A stretch of DNA of 64,000 nt, taken from the NCBI GenBank assembly GCA_037447655.1, contig JBBHKE010002087.1:135988-199987 (forward strand). The letters run 5' to 3'. This DNA comes from Zygnema cylindricum. Its lineage: Eukaryota; Streptophyta; Zygnematophyceae; Zygnematales; Zygnemataceae. Of this stretch, positions 32,717 through 43,581 are shown piece after piece; positions within the stretch are counted from its first letter, which is position 1; the number at the start of each line of letters is the position of its first letter. The position numbers and the translations under genes were made by a program. The notes beneath the pieces were generated by a model, which worked only from the letters and a program-made list of their open reading frames with translations, had not been told where the DNA came from and did no database searches.

Positions 32717-34664
32717 TCAGAAGTATTTGTTGTCTTCAATAGATAGCTACTCTGTGAGGAAAGCCATAAAGAAGGTAGGAAGAGGAAGTTGGGAAGTTGA
32801 GATAAGTGGGCATCAAAGACACTAGTAAAACAGGTGGGATTAGCATGATAAACCCTCTTAGATTAGAAGATGGAGTCTTAAGTCTTATGTAGTAGACCGG
32901 GTATTACTTGTATAAGATGGACTTGATAGGATCATTCTCAATTGGAATGCTTTCACAATTAGAAAATGCCTCAATGCGGAAGCAAAATTGAACTCAATTC
33001 AAGCATTATAACTTCATTGAATGCTCGTAATCCTAATATAAAAACAAGATGCTTACTCATAAAAATAAAATCATATTATATCATTTCCTTGAAAAAAAAC
33101 CCTACATTGCTTACACATTCATGATGATAATACTACTTTTAAACTTAGCCGTTGAATCAATCTATACAGCTTTTTTATAGAACGACACATTGACCTTCGA
33201 CTAATACTAAAGAACGTCGCAAACTAAAACTACAGGAAACAAAGCTACCGAAAGTATTGTACGTAAAATGTAGCTCGCACAAAACAAATCGAAGCAAACC
33301 GTGTTCACGAAATGAATCGTATCCGCAAAATTACAACAGAAACTAAAAAAAACAAAACGAAATGCGCGACTTGACGGGCGACCAAAATTAAACCACATTA
33401 AGTACGAACTGACATTAAAACATTGGCGATTCTTTTATGAAATGCAGATTCTTAACTAATGTCTTAATTGACATGCTGTTTGAGAATAATCTCATACAAT
33501 TTATCAAAATACTTCATTCACTCAACATTTCTTTCAGCTAGGGTGAAGCATTATCACCGTTTCAAACACCCATGTATTTTGTCTCAAACTCAAGTCCACC
33601 GTAGGTTGAAGTCTGGAGCTCCATGAAATCGCAATGCCACATAGGAAAAAAAATTAGCCATATAGTGATGTTCCCGTGTCAAATCCTATCCCAATCGATA
33701 TCGCATTATATAGAACAATCTAAATTTGATTATGCCTTACAAAGTAATCCATAACTTAAAGTTCCAACCAAACGATATATTTGTATGCATATACTATTAC
33801 AATACCCTAGTATAATGTATAGTATGTTGTGTCACGTATTAGATAGGACGTGTACTTTGTCAAAGGAAAGTAGGGAAGTCATGTCTGAACACCGTAACAA
33901 TTACACACAAACAAATCTTTCTTCATAAGATTAAGTACAAAACAACTTGTGACCTTTTGGTAAGAATATCAACTAATGATAAACAATAAGTAAACAAGAT
34001 TGTTGGAATTTTATAGCCCATTGAAACTGCATGTTTGAATTCCATAAGCAAATTTTTTGATCAATCAAATCATCCGATAGATAGAAATCTAATGTTTTGG
34101 GTATAAAATAGTTTTTCTATTTGCAATAAAAAAGTAATCATGTAAAAACAAGTAAAAATAAACAATTTAGGCTAAAAAGCATGAAATGAAATGGGTAAAA
34201 AACATTAATACATACATAACCCAACAAAATATTATAAAAGGTAAACCACTTATTTGGAATTTCTCTTATTGACGTATTGGTCCAATCTGTTGGCCAAATT
34301 TCACAATATCGATATATTGAACTGATGAATTGATGTCAGTGGGTACGTATGGTTTTTCGGTTATTGATAAACGATTACCGATACGCAAAATTAGTTTCTA
34401 CTTTATACCGTGAATAATTTCCTAAGTGGTAACAATTTACTCAATCTTATAACTTTCGATCAACAAAAATATTTTCTTCCACAAATATAATAGTTTCCTT
34501 CTTTGCAATGAATAACACACACATCTTGTAAGAATAATTTGAATAAAACATTTTTTAGTAAAATAAATTTTGGTAAGAAGGTATAAAAAACAATGAAACC
34601 CTACAAAAAAACTCTTCAATCCAGCCATCGCGATATTTTTAGTGGCTTAGCGGAACGATATACA
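32717..34664. other. Unassigned AT-rich stretch
   Basis: About 1.9 kb with no recognisable protein, repeat end or RNA. Open frames here are short and lack motifs. Confidence 0.5.
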
Positions 34665-34666
34665 TA

Positions 34667-34883
34667 CACTGTGTATCGCTGTTAGAGTAAATATTTTTTT
34701 CGCCACTTAAAGCATCTATTATCCATTCACTCTTGTCCGATTTTCAATTCAAGACCGTCAATCGGAAGTTGAGAATGTTACCTTCTAATGGCAACCATCA
34801 GATCTAAAAATGGGCATACGTATACAGAGAAAAAACGTTTTAAGTGGCAAAAAAAACATTAACGCTAGCAGCAATTCACGGTG
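34667..34883. mobile_element. MITE Q9 (short TA-type)
   Basis: 217 bp with degenerate family-Q TIRs (CACTGTGTATCGCTGTTAG on the left, TTCACGGTG on the right), flanked by TA. Same length class as Q6 and Q8. Confidence 0.65.
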
Positions 34884-35306
34884 TACTGAATCTTGCGGTA
34901 TTTGTCACATCGAGTTTCGTTTTTCGGCCGGTTAGAAAAAGGTACATGTGGCAATTTGTTAATGGAATTGCTCATGGTAGTGACTGTTTTGGTTGCGCAC
35001 AGTCACTTACGTCATTTTGTCAAAGATTATACATTTGAAGTACACATTGGTACAACGAAAGTTCTGCTGGGTCAAAATTCGACAGTCAATCGGTTAGATA
35101 ACTTTGACTTTAAAAATATTGTTTCAACCGCTTAAAATTTTGTCGCGCTTGCGAACGTGGACCGTCATAATAAAATCAGTAATTCGCACTGTTGGCCAAG
35201 GTTTACGGTAACAAAGCTGCGGCAACCACATAAAATTGTTGGGCACACCACTTTCTATATTTACGTGAGCTCCACGGTGAGAGCACATGTTGGATTTTAA
35301 CTTAGG

Positions 35307-36044
35307 GTAAAGTTCCATCAGTCGTTTCTGTAATTGTACGGCCAACTCTACGGGGCGGGTTGATTGAGTCGATGTTCCATCACGAAGAGCCTGTAATCCA
35401 CGTGTTCTAATTGACTGGCACCACGTAAGCTACGATTCGATATTGAATATCCTTAAGATTATTAGCACCGACAAATATTACATCAAATCTTCACTTGCGT
35501 ACCATGTACTTGTGTACGAAATCACCCTACGACAGAAGGTTGTTATACTTTTTGCAGACGCCAGTCTTTTACGCCAACTCATTTTTTGGGGTTCATGTTT
35601 TATAACATAACGAAAGTCTTTTGACATAAATAGGTTGACAAACAAAGGGTACCGTAAATAGAGTGACGAGGGAGAGTTACGAAATTACATTTTTATTTTC
35701 GGTTGTATTTTCGAAAGCGCGTGTCATGTGCTAATTTTGTCAATTTTCGTTGGCTGTCCATCGTGACACGCAGCTTAATCGTCCAGCATGTCGCGATTAA
35801 TTTTTTTCTGTAGCTGCCAACCCACCTCTTTGAGGTACGTTGACAGCTACAAAGAAAAATGAAGCGATTGCCTCGCGGATGAATACCCGACGGTCTGTAT
35901 TACCTCCTAGACCTTCGGACAGTATTGGCAAGATTCTTTGTAATGTTTTTTCAGGTATAAAGACAAAATAAGCGGTACGGTTTGGTACAGATAGTCGTGG
36001 ATTTCAGTAAACTACTCCACTTTTCGACTTATGGAACTTGACCC
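35307..36044. mobile_element. MITE S4 (TTA-type, family S)
   Basis: 738 bp. Left TIR GGGTAAAGTTCCAT, right TIR ATGGAACTTGACCC, flanked by TTA (35304-35306 and 36045-36047). An imperfect inverted repeat around CCACCTCTTTGAGGT lies near the right part. Confidence 0.88.
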
Positions 36045-36128
36045 TTACCTACAAAATTGAAAATTAATCGTCAAGCGTTACATTGAACTTAGACGTAAAT
36101 TGAAACGAAAACTCCCAAAACTGAAGTA

Positions 36129-36649
36129 CACCGCCAGTCGTAATTAGCATTACGTATGCTAATTTTGTCACCCCAAATTTTGACTTTATCACCCTAAATA
36201 GAGTACACAATTATAAATTATACTTTACATTATTTAAGGTACTTTTTAAATCAGTGTGGACAACTTTAATATAGAGTCGTTTTAAATAGTGTGGCATACG
36301 TTCGGTGTCTAACCGTGCAAAATTGTACTTTATTAACTAAAAAAGTACAAAAAAATATTTAATACATGTCGTTATTATGTAACTGCGCTTTCACAAACCG
36401 CGTAGTGCAAACGTCATAATGACGTGAAACTGTACTTTCTGTTAGATTTTGTACGTGTACTTAATTTACAGTAGTGATATTCAACGCGGATAATTATTAC
36501 GGTAAGAAACCCAAATTATAGTTATTGATAAATTAGAGTTTTTTTTTTTTTAAAAGAGTTTATTACCGAAATTAGAGTTAATAACGCTAATTATGTTTTT
36601 TCATTTGTTTACACTAATTATTTCTTTACTCTAATTACGATTCGCGGTG
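36129..36649. mobile_element. MITE Q2 (TA-type)
   Basis: 521 bp, TIRs CACCGCCAGTCGTAATTAG and CTAATTACGATTCGCGGTG, TA on both sides. Confidence 0.85.
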
Positions 36650-36745
36650 TACTATAAGTCTTGTACGGAAATATTAAAATGCACGAAACGAAAAAAAATT
36701 GTACGTTTATTAAAACGCACGAAACGAAATAAACTTTGTTCACTA

Positions 36746-37203
36746 CACCGCGAATCGTAATTAGAGTAATGAAAAAATTAGAGTACAAAAACTAAAAAAA
36801 AAAATATAGTAATGAACGCTAATTTATGTGATAGAGTTGTTTCAACTATGAAGTTTACTCTAATTTATTTAAGTACTCTAATCTGGCACGCTAATATCCT
36901 CTACTGTAAATAAGGTATTCCTACAAAATTTGCCAAAACGTACAGTTTATCGTCACTATGACGTTTGCAATACGCGGTTTGTTAAAACGCAGTTACATGA
37001 TAACGGCATGTATTAAATCATTATTTGTATTTTTGTACTTATTAAAGTACAATTTTGCACGGTCGGAGGTCATCCGTTCTCCACACTATTTAAAACGAAC
37101 CTATATTAGAATAAAAAACGCTAATTAATCTTTACCTTGAATAGAATAATGAAAACAATAGAATCATTTACTTTATTTCATGTGATGTACTTTATTCGCG
37201 GTG
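36746..37203. mobile_element. MITE Q3 (TA-type)
   Basis: 458 bp, left TIR CACCGCGAATCGTAATTAG, right end shortened to TTCGCGGTG, TA on both sides. It lies in the central part of T1. Confidence 0.82.
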
Positions 37204-37347
37204 TACTGTAACGAAATAACCTTATAGTGTACGAAGTTTATTTCGTTTCGTGCGTTTTAATATTTCCGTACAAGACTCATAGTACGTTTCAATTTGCGTC
37301 TAAGTTCAATGTAACGCTTGACGATTAAATTTCAATTTTGCTGCTAA

Positions 37348-38086
37348 GGGTAACATTCCATTAGACGAAAAGTGGGGTTCGTTACTGGACGCCGTACGTA
37401 TTCGTACAGCACCGTACATATCCGTACCATCAATTTTTTTTTGGTCAGACGAAACATCGTTACTGGAAAGCTGTCGGGAAGCTCCAATGATGTAGGCGTG
37501 ATTTCTGACCGTTGGATGTTTCACTATTTTAGATCCGCGAAGCAATCGGGCACATCATGTAGTGGGCCCCAACTCTCCTCGCGAGGAGAGTTGGGGCCCA
37601 CGAGATGATTGCCATTGGTACAAGTCAAAAATCAAATACATATCTACTTTGAACAAGCGATCACAGGCGTGCACGTGGTACAGGCCATGTGCCGCCTGCC
37701 ACGCTGAATGCATGTCAGGTTGAAAATATCCTCGCACGCTCCGTCTGACATCCACCGACATTCAAGGTTTTGCCGCGACCTTCAAAGTTTGCCTCGTCCT
37801 TTTGCCATTCCGTTTCTAAATTTCAATTTCTATTTTCAAAATCAAAATCTGGCCGAAAACTTTATGTACAAATCATTAACTACCTCCGGTCGTACAGATA
37901 TTTCGTACAGATATCCCGTTTGTAGATTTTTTTAAGATTTTTAGAATCTAGACTGTAACCTATGTGGCGCCAATCATAATTGAGGAATGTTTGTTACTGG
38001 CCTGACATAATGGAGCGGACTTCTAGTAAACGCTGTCAGTAGACTTGTCCGTACATTTACTGGGACCGCATAATGGAATGTTACCC
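37348..38086. mobile_element. MITE S3 (TAA-type, family S)
   Basis: 739 bp with perfect TIRs GGGTAACATTCCATTA, flanked by TAA (37345-37347 and 38087-38089). It carries the 40-bp perfect palindrome at 37562-37601. Confidence 0.9.
37562..37601. repeat. 40-bp perfect palindrome in MITE S3
   Basis: The two 20-bp halves starting GTGGGCCCCAACTC and meeting at CTCGCGAG are exact reverse complements with no loop. Partial pairing continues outward (ATCAT/ATGAT). Confidence 0.97.
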
Positions 38087-38204
38087 TAAGTTAAAATCCA
38101 ACATGTGCTCTCAGCGTGGAGCTCACTTTAAAGACAGAAAGTGACTGTGCGCATCACTTTTATTTACATGTGGTTGCCGCAGTTTTGTTACTGTAAACCT
38201 TGGC

Positions 38205-38324
38205 CGGCCGTGTGAATTGCTGATTTTATTACGACGGTCGACGTCGGCCGTGTGAATTGCTGACTTTATTACGACGGTCGACGTCGGCCGTGTGAATTGC
38301 TGATTTTATTATGACGGTCGACGT
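38205..38324. repeat. Three 40-bp tandem units in the right arm of T1
   Basis: Unit CGGCCGTGTGAATTGCTG... repeats three times with two substitutions. The left arm and T2 have a single unit, so the expansion is private to this arm. Confidence 0.95.
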
Positions 38325-38515
38325 TCGCAAGCCCGGCGAAATTTTAATCGGTTGAAACAATATTTTGAAAGTCAAAGCTGTCCAACCGATTGACCGTCAA
38401 ATTTTGACTCAACGGTACTTTCCTTGTACTAATGTGTACTTCAATCGTACAATCTTTGAGAAAATGACGTGACTGTGCGCAACCAAAACAGTCACTGCCA
38501 TGATCAATTCCCTTC

Positions 38516-39453
38516 AATCATTCCGCATCATCCGTATCGGTAACTCGAAATAGTGGTGAATCACCTGAATTGTCAGACACTTGGAAAGATTTGAAGGTCG
38601 AGCATCGCTATATCCGCCAATAAATTAGATTCGGTCAAATCCGTGTACCTTTGGGCGCAAAACGTATCGCCACGCCTTACGATTTTCAACTGTTGTGGCG
38701 GATGGAATCAAAGTGGATCCGCCTAGACCTGAAGATTGGGAATAGATGCGGACAGAAAATGATTTCTGCAGTCAATAACATTCACACTAGTACCAGACAA
38801 ATCTATGTAGGTTACGACGCCATATTTACGCCACGTATCGAGAAGTACCTACTACAGCTGGCCACCATTGACCTTAATGGCTGTGAAATTTGTTCCTCCT
38901 ATCGTAAATGGACGTTAAGTCGTTAACCTTTACGGATATTAATGGAGCATTAACATGAAATTTTTGCCGACCGCTAGAATTCCTAAGTCAAAGGCAAATT
39001 TCCCACGAGGAACATGTTTCAAAATGTGAAGCTGTCTGGACAGTAAAAGTTAACGACAAAAGCTGAGCGTTTTTTTTTTAAGCTAACGTATACGACAGCG
39101 TAACGCGTTGAAATACGTCGCCTATAATTTTATGGGTCGTCACAAAATCATTGAGGGGGACTGGCCCACGCCACGCCCCCTGTTGGCCGTCGCATAGGAT
39201 TTCACAACTAGTAATGATTCGGACAGGGATTATCAAAACGATTTTGTCCCCGGGAAATCTTATTTTTGTCCGCAGTATTTCTCTAGAGATTTTTTAGCCA
39301 TTCATCATGCGATCGGTGAAGTATATTTACATGCTACATCAGAATCATATCTACGTGATACGTCGGTGATGCATATCTATTGTTGCAAGTCGTGCAAGAT
39401 ACGGAGACACGCCTTCGGAACGCCTCCGAGGGCCAAAAAGTTGCAATATTCAG
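38516..39453. other. Unassigned segment with a 91-codon open frame
   Basis: The plus-strand frame 38651-38926 (MGAKRIATPYDFQLLWRM...) has no motif I recognise, no visible splice context and no neighbour supporting it. The rest of the segment is without features. Confidence 0.4.
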
Positions 39454-39455
39454 TA

Positions 39456-40985
39456 CACCGCGAATCGTAATTAGAGTAAAGAAAAAATTAGAGTAAAAAA
39501 AGTAAAAAAAATAATTAGATTTCTCTACTCTAATTTGTGTGATATAACTTTTTCAAAACGGAATTTTACTCTAATTTATCAATAACTCTAATTTGGGCGT
39601 AAATTGGGCGCTGAATATATCCACTGTAAATTATGTACAAGTACAAAATCTGACAAAACCTACAGTTTCACGTCATTGTGACGTTTGCATTACGCGGTTT
39701 GTTAAAACGCAGATACATGAAAACGGCATGTACTAAATAATTATTTGTACTTTTTTACTGAATAAAGTACAATTTTGCACAGTCAGACACCGACCGTACG
39801 CCACATTATTTAAAACACCACTGTATTAGGGCACTTTCCCATGTAACCGAAACTTTAATCTTGTAACTTTGTTTCTAGCGAAGATTCTCCGTACAACTTT
39901 CATAGCATTTCGATGTAAGCGCAAATAACTTGTTACTTCAAAAAGTGACAAGCGTAGACATGTACGAACATGTGACAAATAAACGGTACACAAAATGTTG
40001 CGAAACTTCTACTCGACTTCAATTTCAGACGTCCACCCGCACGCTAAACATTTTATATCACTTGTCAATGTCTGTACGCCACATTGTCCACGTGGAGGCA
40101 TTGCAGATATTTAGGGTTTGTGACATTATGATGTCACGCACGTCACACTCAACTATGATAGCACCGACGTCACATATTCTAAACTTTCCGCCATGGTTTT
40201 CCGATTGTATATATTTTTTATCTTTTCTCACTCTAATTGCCACCAAAATACGCCCAAAGATAGTGAAAAGAAATCGTTTTCATAGATCTTTCATTTTATA
40301 CCATTATTGACGTTTTTTCGCTGCAAGAATTGTGAGATAGACGTGGTAGTGGGAGAGGGAGAGAGAGAGGGGCGCTTTCACGGACTTCACTTTTGCGAAA
40401 TGGCGTTCGTTGCTCGAGAACCCTCCACGGCCCTTATACGGAAAATATCGCACGGAAAGAAGTCACGCACAGGTTGGAAACGTGCATTGGGTTTTTCTTT
40501 TTGTACTTCGCGCACCAAAATTGTCAAAAACTTATGCACGTGCGACACCATCTCCCTATTCGCTCACCTCATGGAACTAAACTTAAAATCACCTCACGAG
40601 GTGATTTTATATATAAAGTTTGAAGCTAAGCTTAAAGGACGCGAAAGTGGCTCCAAACGCGCTAGACGACAAACTGCATCGCGCTAAACGACAAATCGCG
40701 GTACATATAAAGTTTCAAAGTAACGCAACTTGTACGGTGGTAGTTTCAATTTTTTGGTACGGCTACAGATTTTCTCGTTTTTTTCCAAGTTATATAGGAA
40801 AACGACATAAAATAACTGTAACTTTAGCACATAGGAAAGTTCCCTTAGAGTTATCAACGCTCATTCAAAAGGTACCTTAAATAACGTAAAGAATAATTTA
40901 GAATAATGTACCCTATTTATAGTGACAGAGTCAAAATTTGGGGTGACGGAATTAGCGTACATAACTCGAATTACGATTCGCGGTG
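39456..40985. mobile_element. MITE Q4 (TA-type) containing MITE M2
   Basis: TIRs CACCGCGAATCGTAATTAG and its inverse, TA on both sides. Without M2 it is about 510 bp, the usual family-Q length. Confidence 0.88.
39829..40844. mobile_element. MITE M2 (TTA-type)
   Basis: 1016 bp, TIRs GGGCACTTTCCCATGT and ACATAGGAAAGTTCCC, flanked by TTA (39826-39828 and 40845-40847). Central palindrome AATCACCTC-AC-GAGGTGATT at about 40589-40608. Open frames of up to 126 codons span the TIR region and are not credible genes. Confidence 0.9.
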
Positions 40986-40987
40986 TA

Positions 40988-41327
40988 CTATACAGGTCCG
41001 GTGAAGGACAATATTGTACGGTTATGTACTATAATGTACCGCATTGTGTGATTTTTTATTTAGGGCTTCCAAAGACTGCTGCTTCGGATTTGGAACCGTC
41101 GACTGGATGCTAAGTGAATTTGAGCCGTTGATGTTTCTTGATTTCGGTTCGATCTCTTCTGAAGGATTCTGGTAACTACGAGAATTAGGCGTTGATTTGG
41201 TACGATGATTGTGAGCCGTTCGTTATTCTTTTTCTTAATTATGTTTATTTTTTCCTTTTTGGGTTTGCCAAGTAGCGCGTGTGACGTCGCCAGACGAAAT
41301 TGTCTGACATGCGGTGTGAGTCGAAGT
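40988..41327. other. Unassigned spacer
   Basis: No gene or repeat recognised. It ends in the left GATAGAAG target duplication of P1. Confidence 0.5.
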
Positions 41328-42617
41328 GATAGAAGCATAGTTAAAAAGTAGGTGAAAGTACACACATACAATATGCGTATTGTACGCAAAAAAAACAATA
41401 TAACTTTATGACCCATATTGTATTGGCCGCAAAATGAAATTGAATAGAAACAGGGTTGAGTTGCACGTCGATTGATAGAGAATTAAACATCATGTCTAAC
41501 TTTGAAAAAAAAAATGGACCAAAAAATATTTTTATGTGAGTTTTGAGCGACATTTTATTTAAACCGTCAAATTCGGACGATCGGACAGTCGCTGATCAAA
41601 GTAGCGATCTAAGAAGATCACATGAAAAGCCTATAACACAACTTACGATAGGACGATCGTCAGATTTGGACGATCGGACGGTCGTTGATCATAGTACTGA
41701 CTGAAGACGATCACATGAAAAGCCCATAACACAAATTACGACGAAAGCGCCGACAAAAGACCTACAATTAGTGTTGGGTATCGGGTAAATTCATATCGCG
41801 ATAATTTCGATATTCGATATATTGAATGTCGATCGAGCAGACTCCTCCATATATCGTATCGAGACCAACATAAATCATCGCGATATATATCGCGATGCAT
41901 AGTATTTTTTAAATTTAATATTTTATTTTTTAATATAATATGTTATTTTAGCGAAAAAAACAAATTGTCTAATACGCCACGTACGACGTGAATTTTGTTC
42001 CGTGACTTAAAGTTAGACGCCGCAAAATGTAACCGACAAAAAAATACAAATTTTGTAATTCATATAATTACTTATTTGGGGTATGGTTACATGAGGAGGT
42101 CTTTGTAATAGTACGGACAGCAAAATTTATACATCGCGTATCTTCTGTAAACAAGTTTTTGCATACTTGTTTTTATTTGAGTGGTTCCATGTAAGTTGAC
42201 GATAAAATCTCTAAAATCGTCAAAGATTTGAGAACCGACCATTTTCGTATGGAAATCAGTACTTGCGTATTATGCACGTGTACCGCGTCAATGTACCTCA
42301 GAGATCTCCTTCACTCTGCTGACTTTCACGAAAAACCCGTATTTCTTTTCGACAAAAAATTGAAAGTCACCGTGTCCGAAGGCACGTGACTTTGGAGAAC
42401 TGTGATTTTTTTTTTAAATGCTTCAATATATCGACGATACAGGATATTGGCGATATATTGGCGATATATTGCGATATTTTGATTTTCGATATATTTGTTA
42501 AATTTGTGTATTTTCTAGGTCTGAATTTATTCTGTGTGTTTGTCATATGGTCTTGTCTAAGTCATCCATACTTGTCGTAGTCACTGGAAGACAGAGATAG
42601 CCATGGCTGCCCCCATA

Positions 42618-42750
42618 GTCAAAAAAGAAGAAACAGGCAAAATCAGGCAGGAAAACTGATAGTTGGCCAATATGCTGCTCTAAACCGGATTTGATCCTGG
42701 GTCTATGGTTTGCTGTGTAGACGTGAGCCTTATCCAATAAGGCGTTACCG
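42618..42750 (-). promoter_or_regulatory. Antisense tRNA-like module with T6 terminator (5' LTR)
   Basis: On the minus strand: GCCTTATTGGATAAGGC gives a D-arm-like hairpin (42727-42743), CCAGGATCAAATCCGG a B-box/T-arm (42685-42700), and TTTTTT (42621-42626) a candidate Pol III stop. Confidence 0.6.
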
Positions 42751-42948
42751 AAACGATACACGTGACGGGTTTCAAAGATATATAAACATTAACGCAACAG
42801 CTACTTAATAGCAGACTAACCAAAAGGAGCAATTCATGCATGTACGCGAATCTGAACCATGTAAAATATGTTTTGATCGGACGGCCGGCATTATAGCCGC
42901 CACGCGAAGTGAGCTTTTGGCGGCATACGGAGATAGCGTCACGCGGTG

Positions 42949-42956
42949 CCACGTGG
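42949..42956 (+). promoter_or_regulatory. CACGTG (G-box-like) site in LTR
   Basis: CCACGTGG. A CACGT core at the matching place recurs in most copia-type LTRs of the window, although flanks vary. In plants CACGTG binds bZIP and bHLH factors. Confidence 0.45.
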
Positions 42957-43192
42957 CGCCACATTATTTGATACCGGAGAAGATGGGAGGAGGAACCATG
43001 GCTTCCGATTTGACAGGTGTCACCTTGTAGACCTTGTCGTACAATGGACGTACAATAAGTACATCGCCCATTGTACCTTCTTGTACTTTATAGTGTTCCT
43101 ATTGGACTAGGGTTTAGTAGTAGGTAGTCGTGAGTAGGCAAACCAAGACTTAGTAATATTTAGGTACCTCTCTCTCTAAGAGAGCTTGTAAC

Positions 43193-43198
43193 TATAAA
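43193..43198 (+). promoter_or_regulatory. TATA box of the TR-GAG 5' LTR
   Basis: TATAAA just after the CTCTCT-AAGAGAG hairpin. The pair is kept in several other LTRs (minus-strand D, G and I have it too) and is the best core promoter candidate. The equivalent in the 3' LTR is 46263-46268. Confidence 0.6.
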
Positions 43199-43566
43199 GG
43201 TCATCTTTGACCAGCCATAACTTAATGCTCGGGTGAGCAAATTCAGTGATTCTTTTTGCAGCGGACTCAGGGGAGTCCAATCTACACAAGGGTGTAGTCG
43301 GTCAGAGTCTTTGCGTGCCAGGGTGGCACTTATTCAGTGGGAAAGTCAAATTGGGGAATATTGTCCAAAACACATATTCAAGCTTTGCATTTTGTGGTGG
43401 AACGAGCACACAGAAGGTCTTCTCTTCACAGGGGTGAAGGTATATTGGGGTTTTTATTGTCAAGGGATCATTTTTTTGGGTTTATATCAACTTGGAGTCG
43501 GCACTATCTAGATTAGCTTCTTTTGGATCTGCGAATTCTGTGGGCAATGGAGCCCATAGAATTTCA

Positions 43567-43581
43567 AGTTATGGGCCCACC
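43567..43581 (+). promoter_or_regulatory. Primer-binding site of the TR-GAG element
   Basis: AGTTATGGGCCCACC, one change from the PBS of B. It contains the gag ATG (43571). Confidence 0.75.

Larger units (their letters stand above)
34886..38515. mobile_element. Fold-back element T1 with four nested MITEs
   Basis: A large inverted repeat. The left arm (34886-35303, then 36048-36126 and 36652-36743) is mirrored by the right arm (37206-37344, then 38090-38515). The arms share the TTGGCCAAGG/CCTTGGCC region, the CGTCAAGCGTTAC block and the TTTCGTTTCGTGCG centre. S4, Q2, Q3 and S3 interrupt it, each with its own target duplication, so T1 predates all four. Without them it is roughly 1.2 kb. Outer limits are uncertain. 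No transposase. Confidence 0.8.
42496..43566 (+). repeat. 5' LTR of the TR-GAG element
   Basis: 1071 bp, TG to CA, nearly identical to 45566-46637. In order it carries the antisense tRNA-like module, a CACGTG core (42950-42955), a GTAC-rich inverted repeat, a CTCTCT-AAGAGAG hairpin and TATAAA (43193-43198). Confidence 0.95.

Noticed and set aside
38651-38926. 91-codon frame as a possible transposase piece of T1
   Set aside because: No catalytic motif, and it lies just outside the inverted arms. Kept only as an unassigned segment.
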